The translations under genes and the position numbers were made by a program. This document shows, one piece after another, positions 1 to 8,814 of a DNA stretch of 64,000 bases. The DNA is from an uncultured Bacteroidia bacterium (lineage in GTDB: Bacteria > Bacteroidota > Bacteroidia > Bacteroidales > F082). The DNA lies in NCBI GenBank assembly GCA_902799345.1, contig CADBZW010000004.1, positions 124,001 through 188,000 on the forward strand. Direction: 5' to 3'. Under the pieces are notes generated by a model that searched no databases, was not told where the DNA came from, and was given only the letters and a program-made list of their open reading frames with translations. Numbering within the stretch: position 1 is the first letter of the stretch; each line of letters opens with the position of its first letter.

Positions 1-780
1 AGTTTGCGAGCCAAAACCGTATTGAGGTTTCTGTTTCATTTCTTCGAAAATCCCACTCGAATTTCCTTTTCTATATTCTGGACAACAAATAACCTCATTC
101 TCGATAATGTAAAACGGTAGTTTTTCAGGATAGAGTATGAGTTTCCTAGCGCTCTCTTGTAGTATTTGTTCAAATCCTTGCATTTTGATGATACTAGATT
201 TTTCATAGAATAATTGATATACCAAAATGGGATACTTGCAATCATAACAAGCAGAGGCGACCCTATGTAAAAACTGATATGGAAAATCATCAATACATAA
301 TAGTTCATCCGCAGTAGATATTTCACATCTTTTGTTCAAATGAATGTAATCAATCCAGCACTGAATAATCGATTTCCTATGACGAGGCTCTTCATCAGGA
401 TGATTCTTCTTATACCAATCTTTTAATAGCGGACTATACCCTTCTTCATTTTTATATTCAGTGAATTTTGCTTCTATTGTAATTCTGGCATCTTCACCAA
501 AAATGATCATTAAATCAGTCATTGAAGGTTTCGAGTACTGTAACGTACTTCCCGTTTTTTTGTTCTTATATGCAGGAGTAGGATATTCAAAACAATAATC
601 CGCCAATTGTGGATCTTTTTTTATTCCTAAACAAGAAAAGAGTTCCTTTTTTAAGTCCTTGTTTCGGTCTGGATGCCAGAAGTCTGCTAAAGGCAGAGAC
701 GATGTCTTGGATGAATTTGTTTTTGTTGTTGAGAGTACATCAAGCACCTGATTGAAACTATGACAATAAACAGAATACAT
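1..780 (-). CDS. Partial PD-(D/E)XK nuclease-like protein (3' end outside window)
   Basis: Reading the minus strand from an ATG at 780 gives 260 codons without a stop up to base 1, so the gene continues beyond the window. Residue D89 (context SMTDLMIIF) followed by E103-A-K105 (context ITIEAKF) has the D-x13-ExK spacing and hydrophobic strands of a PD-(D/E)XK nuclease core. There is no signal peptide or membrane segment; the protein is Cys-, Lys- and Tyr-rich and AT-rich in codon use. It is divergent from the channel/TIR-like operon that starts at 994. A restriction-type or defence nuclease is an inference from this motif; the family was not recognised. Confidence 0.6.
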   Translation of the reverse strand, partial: MYSVYCHSFNQVLDVLSTTKTNSSKTSSLPLADFWHPDRNKDLKKELFSCLGIKKDPQLADYCFEYPTPAYKNKKTGSTLQYSKPSMTDLMIIFGEDARITIEAKFTEYKNEEGYSPLLKDWYKKNHPDEEPRHRKSIIQCWIDYIHLNKRCEISTADELLCIDDFPYQFLHRVASACYDCKYPILVYQLFYEKSSIIKMQGFEQILQESARKLILYPEKLPFYIIENEVICCPEYRKGNSSGIFEEMKQKPQYGFGSQT

Positions 781-939
781 AATTGTTTGATTTAGATATA
801 GTTAACTCAAAAAATATTTAAGTACAAAAAGAAAAGACAAGAAAAGATTCCGTCCATTATTCCAACCTTCAAAGATAAAGAATTTTCGGGAAATCTGCTT
901 GATTTTTTCTTCGATTTTATAATCGAATGCTTTTTTCTG

Positions 940-947
940 TATTTTTG
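940..947 (+). promoter_or_regulatory. Bacteroidetes -7 promoter element, channel/TIR-like operon
   Basis: TATTTTTG matches TAnnTTTG and is followed by GC, as at many promoters in this window. It lies 46 nt before the ATG at 994 and would drive the 994-5794 operon. Confidence 0.55.
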
Positions 948-993
948 CATCAAGCATTATGCGAGCTTTCCTATCTATAATAAGACCAATGCC

Positions 994-2901
994 ATGAAAA
1001 AGAGTTTTCTTTTAGGAATAGACAGGTTTCTTTCTGGAAAATTTTTGAAACAACTTGCTGTTGCTTTTATACCTTTCTTATCGGTATTGATTGTCGTATC
1101 ATTGGTTTACATTTTCAACAATAAGAGAGATGGCTCTATTGGAGAAAAAGTAGCCCAAGCGTTTGTCGACATGACCAACCCTGAAACCGTACGTGATTCC
1201 GTTTATTATTCAACTCAACTTATTCCAAAACAAATTGAGCAAAGCGTGACGGAGATTGAGGAGAATTATCACAAGCCTAGTTTCGGGACTGTAATTGGAT
1301 TGGTAGTAGTGTATTTTTTGGGCGCTGTGTTTTTCACCGGCTTACTGATTGCGACATTCACAAATATTTGGCGTGCTCGTGCTGAGAAATTCCGACGAGG
1401 CAAGGTAGATTACCATTTTTCTGGGCACATCGTGTTCTTAGGGTATAATAGTCTGGTACCAGGGTTGATTCAGAAAATCTGTGAAGAGAGAGATGACAAC
1501 ATCAAAGAGGTTCGCATAGTAGTAGGTGTAGAAAACAACGCTTCTACTGTATGTGATAAAATAAAAAACAGACTATTTAATGATTACCGTGATCGGGTTG
1601 TCGTGTTACAAGCAGATGGTTGTAACATGAAAGATTTGGAACGATTACGCATTTCATTTGCCAAAGAAGTATATATCATTGGCGAGCATGATGATGCTTA
1701 TAATCTCAAGTGTTACCGAACCATTTATGAGCTTTCATTGTGTGGAAAATCAAGAGAGACGGAAATGCCTCAATGCTATGTAAATCTGCATTCGCAAGCC
1801 ACACTCACGCTTTTCCGCACCTATGCCAGTTCTGGTGAATTGGGCATTGACTTTGCAAATTTCCATTCTTTCAGTTTCTATGATGAATGGGCACGTACAA
1901 TGATACAAAAAGAGTGGATATTTAACGAAGAACTTCAGGACCACTTTTTCATAGCAGGTATGACCGAAATGGGAGTCGCTCTCGCCCGCAAAGTTGCATT
2001 GCTTTGTCAAAAGCCAAACGGGAGACCCACAATTATCACACTGATTGACGACGAAGCCAGCAAAAAAGCGAAGAATTTTATCATTCAGCACCAAGATTTT
2101 TTTGACCGCATTCCATACAGAATTCAAACCAAAACCACCAACTATAATCATATTCCGGTAAAGTCTGTTTATATTCCTGTTACATTTGAATTTATTAATG
2201 GCGACCTGTTTGACGAAACTATCCAAAAAGAGATCTCTAATAGCACAAACAACTATCAGCAAACAACAACCCTTGCGATTTGTTACGATGATTCACAACA
2301 AAACATAGTATCGGGATTGAATTTGCCAAACAACTGTTACGGAGACGATAGTAAAGCTCACGTTTGGCTGTATCAGCCCACATTCGGTGATTTGGGAAAA
2401 TTTCTAAGAAGCAAGAAACACACCAACTTTATCACCTTCGGAACGTCCGGTGACGAGCTAGACATAAAAAACACGGAATGTGTTTCTAAAGCTCCCCTCA
2501 TAAACCATTTCTTACTTTATGAAGAACAGGCACAAAGGAAAAAAAGCCAACTATTAAAGGATAATGAAGTTGAAGACATTGCGGATTTAACAGGTGAACC
2601 CATTGCTTCCAGCCTTGAAAAACAATCACTAACTGATGCCGTATGGGAATCCGCCGATATCTCTAGACGATGGGTATGTATTCGACTCGCCGAGTTTATC
2701 CCATTCTTGACGCGCTACAAGAACGACACTTCTTCTAACAACATGATTGAATTGGAACGGAAACGAAGCACCACTGACTACTATATGTTTGGCAAAGAAG
2801 GCTTTTATGCACTCCCAAACATTTTCTCAGACTACATCAAAGTCTTGCAAGAAACCATCGTTAAAGAAGAATTAAAACCAAATGAAATAAATACAAAATG
2901 A
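994..2901 (+). CDS. Castor/Pollux-like channel protein with RCK/TrkA-N domains
   Basis: The 635-residue protein has two predicted TM helices (about 21-42 and 98-124). They flank an extracytoplasmic loop with DMTNPETVRDS, reminiscent of the DPG-type pore loop of Castor/Pollux channels rather than a TVGYG filter. Then comes a cytoplasmic Rossmann segment (GHIVFLGYNS, about 144-153) typical of TrkA-N/RCK domains, and a second one near 326 (FIAGMTEMGVALA). The last ~100 residues are unassigned. This suggests a ligand-gated ion channel of the inner membrane. Its stop overlaps the start of the next gene by 4 nt, so translation is probably coupled. Family placement is by motif reading; ion and ligand are unknown. 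Confidence 0.6.
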   Translation: MKKSFLLGIDRFLSGKFLKQLAVAFIPFLSVLIVVSLVYIFNNKRDGSIGEKVAQAFVDMTNPETVRDSVYYSTQLIPKQIEQSVTEIEENYHKPSFGTVIGLVVVYFLGAVFFTGLLIATFTNIWRARAEKFRRGKVDYHFSGHIVFLGYNSLVPGLIQKICEERDDNIKEVRIVVGVENNASTVCDKIKNRLFNDYRDRVVVLQADGCNMKDLERLRISFAKEVYIIGEHDDAYNLKCYRTIYELSLCGKSRETEMPQCYVNLHSQATLTLFRTYASSGELGIDFANFHSFSFYDEWARTMIQKEWIFNEELQDHFFIAGMTEMGVALARKVALLCQKPNGRPTIITLIDDEASKKAKNFIIQHQDFFDRIPYRIQTKTTNYNHIPVKSVYIPVTFEFINGDLFDETIQKEISNSTNNYQQTTTLAICYDDSQQNIVSGLNLPNNCYGDDSKAHVWLYQPTFGDLGKFLRSKKHTNFITFGTSGDELDIKNTECVSKAPLINHFLLYEEQAQRKKSQLLKDNEVEDIADLTGEPIASSLEKQSLTDAVWESADISRRWVCIRLAEFIPFLTRYKNDTSSNNMIELERKRSTTDYYMFGKEGFYALPNIFSDYIKVLQETIVKEELKPNEINTK

Positions 2902-4499
2902 TGAATAATATCAATCTGTTTGTTGTCTGCCCCAAGGACTCAGAGGCCCTTAATAAGCAAAAAGAATTAATAAAAAAGGCATGTCTAAATCTTAACATAG
3001 ACTATGCATGCAAAGGGAGAAAAACAAAAATCATCCCCGTAACATACTACGACCGCGAGCGGAAAGAGGAAGTAGGCAAAACATATATTAAAAACAAAGC
3101 GGATATTGTCATTTTCTTGGTTGACGAAGAACTTGACAAATCCTTGGAAGATCAATTAAAACTAGCAGTCAAACGTAGTAGACGATGGAACAAGCCTGAT
3201 ATATGGGTGTGTATTCCAGCCAACAATCCCATCCTTAAGGAAAAGATTGAAAGCATACTTGGAACGAATGGATGGATAGATACTATGCCTATATTAACAC
3301 CAGGAGAAGAAGAAAAAGAAGAAGAAAAAGAAGAAGAAAAAGAAGAAGATAAAGAAACCGAGCTTAAGAATCGTCTCAAGATCAGGTTAACGGAATATGT
3401 ACGCAAATACCAGAACACTCGATTGAAGCAAAAAACTCTTAGGGCATTATACTATATTATAATAGCTATATCTGCATTAGCAATTGTTGGGTATTTTTTG
3501 TATTATTTAGCCAACGAGCCTCGGGTGCTTATTGTTGGAGGCGGGTCTGCCAGAAGCTATATTGTAAACACATTGTTGGATAAAAAAGACAAGAGTTTGA
3601 GCGATGCTTTTCGTCTTTATGCTCCTATGCCTAGCGGAGATTCATACAGAATAATGGCAGAAGAAATAATAAACAATTATGAACACTACCAAAAACGACC
3701 TTATTATCCGGTAATAATTTCAGCTCAAAGAGCAAAGCCTGACAAATTTAAAAGAAATTTTTCCGAAACAGAGTTTACTGATATTGGAATTATCATAGGT
3801 ATTCACCTTGTTGATGACTGGCTAGTCGTATATGGTAGTAAGAATGCAATAGATAGCACGAATTATCGCCATGACACAATCGAAGCAGCTACATTAGACT
3901 CAATAATTGCTGAACAGATTCCGTTATTACTGAAACGGGATTCGGCAGCCTTAAAAAAATTACCGATTATACACACGACAAGTGAAAATAGCGGAACTCT
4001 AAACGCATATTTTAGCGCTTGCGGTGATACAATTCTCAACAACTATCTTCACGCATGTGATGTCATCGAAGAGCACCACATTTTCTCCGATATTGACGTC
4101 CTGTCAAAGCAAAACCCAGGTAGAGATTGGATTGCTTTAGGAAGTCATTACTATTCCCCAGAAAAAGATAAAGATTCCGTCAGTGGCAAAGACGAAGACA
4201 TACTGCAATTAACTCTGCTCAACAACAAGGGCACAATAGAACCAAAACCCATTTATGTTTACTTTATGCTATACAAGGACAAGAACAAGGGCGGGGACAA
4301 CTATGTATTGCCAGATGTCACTAAAGATTTTCTTGAAAAGATTCATATAAATGACATAATTATCAAAAGCATACAAAGTATTGGCAAAAACGACACACTA
4401 TTCCTAAACGACACGGCTTTATTAAAAGATCCCATATTCTTTAACAACTCCACCATACTCTATGATGGTTTTCATAATGTAATTCGCAAAAAACAATGA
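2898..4499 (+). CDS. TIR-like / transmembrane / PBP-like three-part protein
   Basis: This 533-residue protein is not recognised as a named family. Residues 1-130 alternate strands and helices (INLFVVCPKDSEAL, KADIVIFLVDEELD, DIWVCIP), resembling a TIR or DUF4062-type Rossmannoid fold. Residues 137-155 are an acidic Glu/Lys repeat. A TM helix spans about 184-205. The exported C-terminal part begins VLIVGGGSARSYI and MPSGDSYRIMAEEI, which recalls a phosphate-type periplasmic binding protein. The topology suggests a sensor outside and an effector or signalling domain inside. It starts within the stop of the channel gene (ATGA) and its own stop overlaps the phosphatase start the same way. AT-rich codon use suggests acquisition. 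Confidence 0.5.
   Translation: MMNNINLFVVCPKDSEALNKQKELIKKACLNLNIDYACKGRKTKIIPVTYYDRERKEEVGKTYIKNKADIVIFLVDEELDKSLEDQLKLAVKRSRRWNKPDIWVCIPANNPILKEKIESILGTNGWIDTMPILTPGEEEKEEEKEEEKEEDKETELKNRLKIRLTEYVRKYQNTRLKQKTLRALYYIIIAISALAIVGYFLYYLANEPRVLIVGGGSARSYIVNTLLDKKDKSLSDAFRLYAPMPSGDSYRIMAEEIINNYEHYQKRPYYPVIISAQRAKPDKFKRNFSETEFTDIGIIIGIHLVDDWLVVYGSKNAIDSTNYRHDTIEAATLDSIIAEQIPLLLKRDSAALKKLPIIHTTSENSGTLNAYFSACGDTILNNYLHACDVIEEHHIFSDIDVLSKQNPGRDWIALGSHYYSPEKDKDSVSGKDEDILQLTLLNNKGTIEPKPIYVYFMLYKDKNKGGDNYVLPDVTKDFLEKIHINDIIIKSIQSIGKNDTLFLNDTALLKDPIFFNNSTILYDGFHNVIRKKQ
3306..3353 (+). repeat. 12-bp in-frame minisatellite, Glu/Lys linker
   Basis: Four tandem copies of GAAGAAGAAAAA (the last with one T) encode EEEK repeats in the linker before the TM helix. 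The unit is 12 bp, so copy-number change would alter linker length without a frameshift. Confidence 0.85.
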
Positions 4500-5794
4500 T
4501 TAATCCCCGTCCCCTTTTCCTCTCGCTGCTTCTCTTCCTTAGCAGCTTAGTATTTGCCCAGCAAAGCCTCTCGCTGGAGAAAGTCACCGTCGTCAGCCGA
4601 CACGGCGTCCGCGCCCCACTGGAGCAATATCTGAATACTCTTGACGAAATGACCGGCAAAGGGTATCATTGGACCCGATGGCCCGTACCAGGCAGCCACC
4701 TGACACTGAAAGGCGGCGCCTTGGAAACCCTATTCGGAGAGTATTTCCGCCTGTGGCTCGACGACGAGCATTTTGTGTTGAATAGCGCCGACATCTATTT
4801 CGGCGCCAGCTCCAAGCAGCGCACTATCGCCACCGCCCGTGCCTTTGCCGCCGGCATGCTTCCCTTAAAGACCGTTCCCATTGACTATAAAGTGGATGAG
4901 AACGGGAAGGTCGGCTATTTGGACCAAGACTACCTCCCACTGCTGAACGACCGCTGCGCAGTCGACGGCAATTTCGACATCGCCGCCTTCAAAGCCGAGG
5001 CCTACCGCGAGTTGGGTGAGTTGCAAGCCCCCTCCTACTCTTATCTGGAAAAGATGCTCAGGATGAAACGCTCCAACTACGCACGCAATCGTGGTATCGA
5101 ACACTTTGACGACCATTTCAGCATTCGGCTCGACTTCTACGACAAGGATGGAAAGATGCAGGAGCCTTCCATCCAAGGTGGATTGAAGGACGCCAACATG
5201 GCAAGCGACGCTTTCATACTCCAATACTATGAAATGGAAAACGCTAAAGACGCCGCCTTCGGACGCCGCCTCTGCTTCGACAGCTGGAAGAAGCTGGCCT
5301 ATATCAAAGACTATTACGGCGACATACTTTTCACCAAGGCACCAATCATCTCTGTCAACATCAGCCACTGCATGCTTAAAAGGATTCAATCCGAGATGGT
5401 GCCCGAGGGCCACAAATTCGCATTCCTTTGCTCCCACGACTCCATGATTGCTGCCGTGCTGGCCGCATTAAGGGTCACCCCATACGAATTGCCCAATACC
5501 ATTGAAACCAAAACTCCTATTGGTTTCAAGCTGTTGTTTGAGCAATGGGTCGACACTAACGACGCCGAGGCCACAAGATATGTCCGAGTCAGACTTGTGT
5601 ATCAAAGTACCGAGCAGATTCGAGGCATGAAACCGATGGACCTGACCAACCCTCCGATGTCATACGACCTAAGTTTCACGGGACTAGAGAAAGCCTCGAA
5701 TGGCATGTACAATTATGACGACTTCATGCGCCACCTGCAAAACAGCATCCAAGCATATCAGGCAACGGCGCGAGGCCAACATCCATGGAAATAA
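4496..5794 (+). CDS. Secreted histidine acid phosphatase (phytase/MINPP-like)
   Basis: A 432-residue protein with a signal peptide (cleavage near FAQ, residue 20-22). The phosphohistidine motif SRHGVRAP sits at 34-41 (H36 is the nucleophile) and the proton-donor motif SHD is near residue 312. These define the branch-2 histidine phosphatases, which hydrolyse phosphomonoesters such as inositol phosphates in the periplasm. The ATG at 4496 overlaps the previous stop, but GC content and codon use jump up here, so this gene looks native while the two before it look foreign. Substrate is not determined by the sequence. The next gene follows 19 nt downstream. Confidence 0.88.
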   Translation: MINPRPLFLSLLLFLSSLVFAQQSLSLEKVTVVSRHGVRAPLEQYLNTLDEMTGKGYHWTRWPVPGSHLTLKGGALETLFGEYFRLWLDDEHFVLNSADIYFGASSKQRTIATARAFAAGMLPLKTVPIDYKVDENGKVGYLDQDYLPLLNDRCAVDGNFDIAAFKAEAYRELGELQAPSYSYLEKMLRMKRSNYARNRGIEHFDDHFSIRLDFYDKDGKMQEPSIQGGLKDANMASDAFILQYYEMENAKDAAFGRRLCFDSWKKLAYIKDYYGDILFTKAPIISVNISHCMLKRIQSEMVPEGHKFAFLCSHDSMIAAVLAALRVTPYELPNTIETKTPIGFKLLFEQWVDTNDAEATRYVRVRLVYQSTEQIRGMKPMDLTNPPMSYDLSFTGLEKASNGMYNYDDFMRHLQNSIQAYQATARGQHPWK

Positions 5795-5813
5795 TCATTC
5801 AATCATTTTCATC

Positions 5814-6947
5814 ATGAAAAAACCGAAACTCTTCCTACTCATCATTATGATGTTCTCCTGCCGCGCAGCCATGGCGCAGGACTACATCCTCGATTGCTTC
5901 CATTCCGATGACAACGTCGACCGGATGCAATTCGTTTACAACGCCGACAACCTATTGGAATCGTGCCATTCCATTTCCAACGCTGGCGGCGAGATTGACG
6001 ATCTCATCGACTCACTCTATTACGACGAGCGCGGCAACGTGATTCGCATTAATTTCTTCCAATTTTATGAGAACGAATGGATCTTCCCGAGTTACGTCAC
6101 TTACACTTATGACGATAACAACCACCGCCTCACCCGCACCAACTACAACGACTGGGGCAGCGGCTTCGAACTGCAAGGCATCTACACCTATTCTTATGAC
6201 GGCGACCTGCTCACCAGCTACGAGATGACACTGGGAGGCACGCTACTCATGCGTGGCACCTACACTTACGACGCCAACGGCCTTCTTCTGCAATGCCTCG
6301 AAGAATACAATGACGCATGGGGTGGCACCGGCTGGAGCAACTCTGCCCTCGTAACCTATACCTACGACGCATCGGGCAACTGCACTAACGAGGAGTCTTC
6401 CTATTGGGAAAACGGATGGGTGCCTGACTCAAGCATAGAAAGGGCTTTTGACGACAACGGCAACTGTTTGCAACGTGTGAAGCACAGCGACGGCATGATT
6501 ATCGACCGCGTGCGCTACAACTACGACGAAGCCTGCCCCATCGGCAACGTGATCATGCCCTATCACCCGGAGCCCAACTACAAATGGGAAAAATTCGCCC
6601 ATCGTCCCATCAGTTATGCCTGGGAAACCGTCAATGATGGCAACCAGCTCGTCTATGTCTGCGACTACATCTTTGAATACAGGACTTTTGAAGGCATGCC
6701 TCAAAACGACATACCCGCTTCGGACATGATGACCGTCCACCCCAATCCCGCCCAAGACGAGATGACCCTCAGCCTCGAAGGCTTGCGCCGTTATGAGATC
6801 ATCGACATGACCGGACGGACCGTCATGCAGGGCCAGGCCACTGGAAAGCGACACACCGTCGATGTGTCCGACTTGGCTTCAGGTCTTTATCTGGTGAAAG
6901 CCTACAACGGACAGACGTGGAGCATCTGCAAGGTACAAGTCAAATAA
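5814..6947 (+). CDS. Secreted YD-repeat-like protein with T9SS sorting domain
   Basis: I chose the ATG at 5814 (MKKPKLFLLIIMMF) because a signal peptide ending MAQD follows directly; longer in-frame starts lie inside the phosphatase gene. The 377-residue product contains repeated Y-D-x-N-G/D motifs (YDDNNHRL, YDGDLLTS, YDANGLLL, YDASGNCT) resembling RHS/YD-type repeats. It ends with a type A C-terminal domain: HPNPAQDEMTL, YEIIDMTGR, VDVSDLASGLYLVKA. That tail directs export by the type IX secretion system and attachment at the cell surface. Function is otherwise unknown. It probably shares the phosphatase transcript. Confidence 0.85.
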   Translation: MKKPKLFLLIIMMFSCRAAMAQDYILDCFHSDDNVDRMQFVYNADNLLESCHSISNAGGEIDDLIDSLYYDERGNVIRINFFQFYENEWIFPSYVTYTYDDNNHRLTRTNYNDWGSGFELQGIYTYSYDGDLLTSYEMTLGGTLLMRGTYTYDANGLLLQCLEEYNDAWGGTGWSNSALVTYTYDASGNCTNEESSYWENGWVPDSSIERAFDDNGNCLQRVKHSDGMIIDRVRYNYDEACPIGNVIMPYHPEPNYKWEKFAHRPISYAWETVNDGNQLVYVCDYIFEYRTFEGMPQNDIPASDMMTVHPNPAQDEMTLSLEGLRRYEIIDMTGRTVMQGQATGKRHTVDVSDLASGLYLVKAYNGQTWSICKVQVK

Positions 6948-6949
6948 GG

Positions 6950-7834
6950 TCAGGCTTTCTTCTCAGTTAGAATCATAAACAGAATCGCGAACAGAATCAG
7001 TGCGACGCCGAGGGCGACATTGAGTGTGAAAGCCTCGTGAAAGACCAAGGTACCGATGACGATGGCCGTCAAAGGCTCAAGGATGCCGAGGATGGAGGTC
7101 TTGGTGGCGCCTACGGCCTTGCTTGAAGCTGCCAAGGTGATGGTGGCAATAGCCGTAGGCAATATCGCCAAGCCCAACACATTCAGCCAGCTGATCGCAT
7201 CGGGGATGGCATTGAGATGCACGCCGAAACCCGACAAGGCAAACAACATCACCGAGCCGATAAGGAAGCAATAAAAGGTCAAAGTGAGGTTGGGAATAAC
7301 CTTGACTTGCTCACTGAGGTTGACGATGACAATAAATAAGGTATAGCACAGTCCAGAGGCCACCACGAGGGCGATGCCGCGCCAATCGATGAAGCCGCCA
7401 CCGCCTTTGAGAGAGAGCAAAATGGCACCTGCAACGCCCGCGAATATGGAAATCCATGTCTTCCAGCTCGGGAACTGCCCGAAAAACATCATGATGAGTG
7501 CGACCATGATGGGATAGACATAAAGGATGCTAGTGGCGATGCCCGAAGGGATGTATTTATAGGCCTCAAACAAAGTGATGCTGCACCCAGTGAACAACAC
7601 GCCAAGAATGGCCATTAGCCCGAACTGCTTCCAGGTGATGCGTATTTGTCGCTTTGCAACGAGCATATAAGCCAGCATCAACAAAGTAGCCACGCCATAG
7701 CGGTAAAACAGCAAGGAGTTGACATCCAAGCCCTTGTTGATGACGGGCACGCCAAACAACGGGTTCATGCCGTAGGTGATGCCCGAGATGATGCCCGCTA
7801 AATAGCCCCAACTAAGTTTGTTTTGCTTTTGCAT
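6950..7834 (-). CDS. EamA/DMT-family permease
   Basis: A 294-residue protein with about ten hydrophobic helices in two related halves, the drug/metabolite transporter layout. The N-terminal half has GYLAGIISGITYGMNPLFG and the C-terminal half KTSILGILEPLTAIVIG, a typical EamA signature with the conserved E-P. I start at the ATG at 7834 (MQKQNKLSW); the longer frame to 7864 runs into the intergenic hairpin repeat. It converges on the T9SS gene with a 2-nt gap. Substrate is unknown; export of metabolites or amino acids is the usual role. Confidence 0.87.
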   Translation of the reverse strand: MQKQNKLSWGYLAGIISGITYGMNPLFGVPVINKGLDVNSLLFYRYGVATLLMLAYMLVAKRQIRITWKQFGLMAILGVLFTGCSITLFEAYKYIPSGIATSILYVYPIMVALIMMFFGQFPSWKTWISIFAGVAGAILLSLKGGGGFIDWRGIALVVASGLCYTLFIVIVNLSEQVKVIPNLTLTFYCFLIGSVMLFALSGFGVHLNAIPDAISWLNVLGLAILPTAIATITLAASSKAVGATKTSILGILEPLTAIVIGTLVFHEAFTLNVALGVALILFAILFMILTEKKA

Positions 7835-7856
7835 TATTTCTGTCTTAAACCGGCCC

Positions 7857-7912
7857 TTCGACAAGCTCAGGGACCTTGAAGGCGAAAAGCGAAGGTCGTT
7901 GAGCCTGTCGAA
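7857..7912. repeat. Imperfect intergenic hairpin (REP-like)
   Basis: Arms TTCGACAAGCTCAGGGACC and GGTCGTTGAGCCTGTCGAA pair in 16 of 19 positions around an 18-nt loop. It lies between divergent genes and resembles intergenic palindromes common in Bacteroidota; it is not followed by a T run, so it is not a clear terminator. Confidence 0.7.
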
Positions 7913-8026
7913 ACGCCGACACTTAACTCAAAAAACGGCGGCAAAATTAGGCATTGTCGGGCGATTTCCGAAGCAGGGAAAAAGAAAAATTTGTTCCGAC
8001 CTGATTGCCAGTCCGATAAAAAGTTG

Positions 8027-8034
8027 TAATTTTG
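8027..8034 (+). promoter_or_regulatory. rpsP promoter -7 element
   Basis: TAATTTTG with a TTG 19 nt upstream (8005-8007) fits the Bacteroidetes promoter. The transcript would begin near 8040 with a small hairpin (AAACCT...AGGTTT, 8040-8057) in the 5' leader of rpsP. Confidence 0.7.
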
Positions 8035-8095
8035 CAGCCGAAACCTCGGGTAGGTTTTAGTTAATTCATTAAAAATCAACTTAAAACATTAAATT

Positions 8096-8668
8096 ATGCC
8101 TGCAAAAATTAGATTGCAAAGACATGGCAAGAAGGGTCAACCCTTCTATCACATCGTAGTTGCCGACTCTCGCGCGCCACGTGATGGTAAATTCATTGAG
8201 AAATTAGGCACCTACAACCCGCTGACCAACCCCGCTCAGATCAACATCAAGTTTGACAGAGCTTTGCATTGGTACAGCATTGGTGCAGTTCCCACCGACA
8301 CTGTACGTTCGCTGCTCAGCAAGACCGGCGTCATGATGAAGTATCACTTGATGCGCGGTGTCCAGAAAGGCGCTATGACCGAGGAGCAAGCCGAAGTCAA
8401 GTTCCAGAACTGGATGAAGGAGAAGGAAGCAAAGGTCGCCAACTTCGTCAAGGCCAACGAAGAGAAGGCCCGTGGCGAGAAGAAGACCCGTCTGGAAGCC
8501 GAGAAGCAAGTCAACGAGGCCCGTGCCGCTGAGCTCGCCAAGAAGAGACTCGCTGAAATGGAAGCCAAGAAGGCTGCTGAAGCCGAAGCCGCTGCTGAGG
8601 CTGCCGCCGAGGAAGCTCCCGCTGAGGAAGCCCCCGCTGCCGAAGCTGAAGCTCCTGCCGAAGCCTAA
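8096..8668 (+). CDS. rpsP: 30S ribosomal protein bS16
   Basis: The N-terminal ~85 residues are canonical bS16 ([26 protein letters not shown], then [13 protein letters not shown] and [18 protein letters not shown]), a small-subunit assembly protein. The protein is 190 residues, about twice the usual length: a Lys/Glu/Ala-rich helical tail starts near residue 100 and becomes almost pure Ala/Glu/Pro at the end. Such long tails are usual in Bacteroidota bS16. It is monocistronic, between its own promoter and a strong terminator. Confidence 0.97.
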   Translation: MPAKIRLQRHGKKGQPFYHIVVADSRAPRDGKFIEKLGTYNPLTNPAQINIKFDRALHWYSIGAVPTDTVRSLLSKTGVMMKYHLMRGVQKGAMTEEQAEVKFQNWMKEKEAKVANFVKANEEKARGEKKTRLEAEKQVNEARAAELAKKRLAEMEAKKAAEAEAAAEAAAEEAPAEEAPAAEAEAPAEA

Positions 8669-8693
8669 TCGGAATATTTCAGAAAACATGAAA

Positions 8694-8721
8694 AAACCGC
8701 TCATTCGAGCGGTTTTTTTTA
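8694..8721 (+). terminator. Rho-independent terminator of rpsP
   Basis: ACCGCTC-ATTC-GAGCGGT stem-loop followed by eight T, 25 nt after the rpsP stop. Confidence 0.9.
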
Positions 8722-8773
8722 TTTTTGCAGCAACAATAAACCGATTATCAAAGTATATTAGTAGTTGTTATTA

Positions 8774-8781
8774 TAACTTTG
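8774..8781 (+). promoter_or_regulatory. -7 promoter element for the 8815 gene
   Basis: TAACTTTG matches TAnnTTTG exactly, 33 nt before the ATG. A second match (TATTTTTG, 8720-8727) overlaps the rpsP terminator. Confidence 0.6.
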
Positions 8782-8814
8782 TAAACAAAACAGAATCCTA
8801 AAGAGAGCACATTC

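Noticed and set aside
36..326. 96-codon minus-strand ORF at the left edge
   Set aside because: Out of frame with the longer open frame 1-780, which has a nuclease-like motif and continues off the window.
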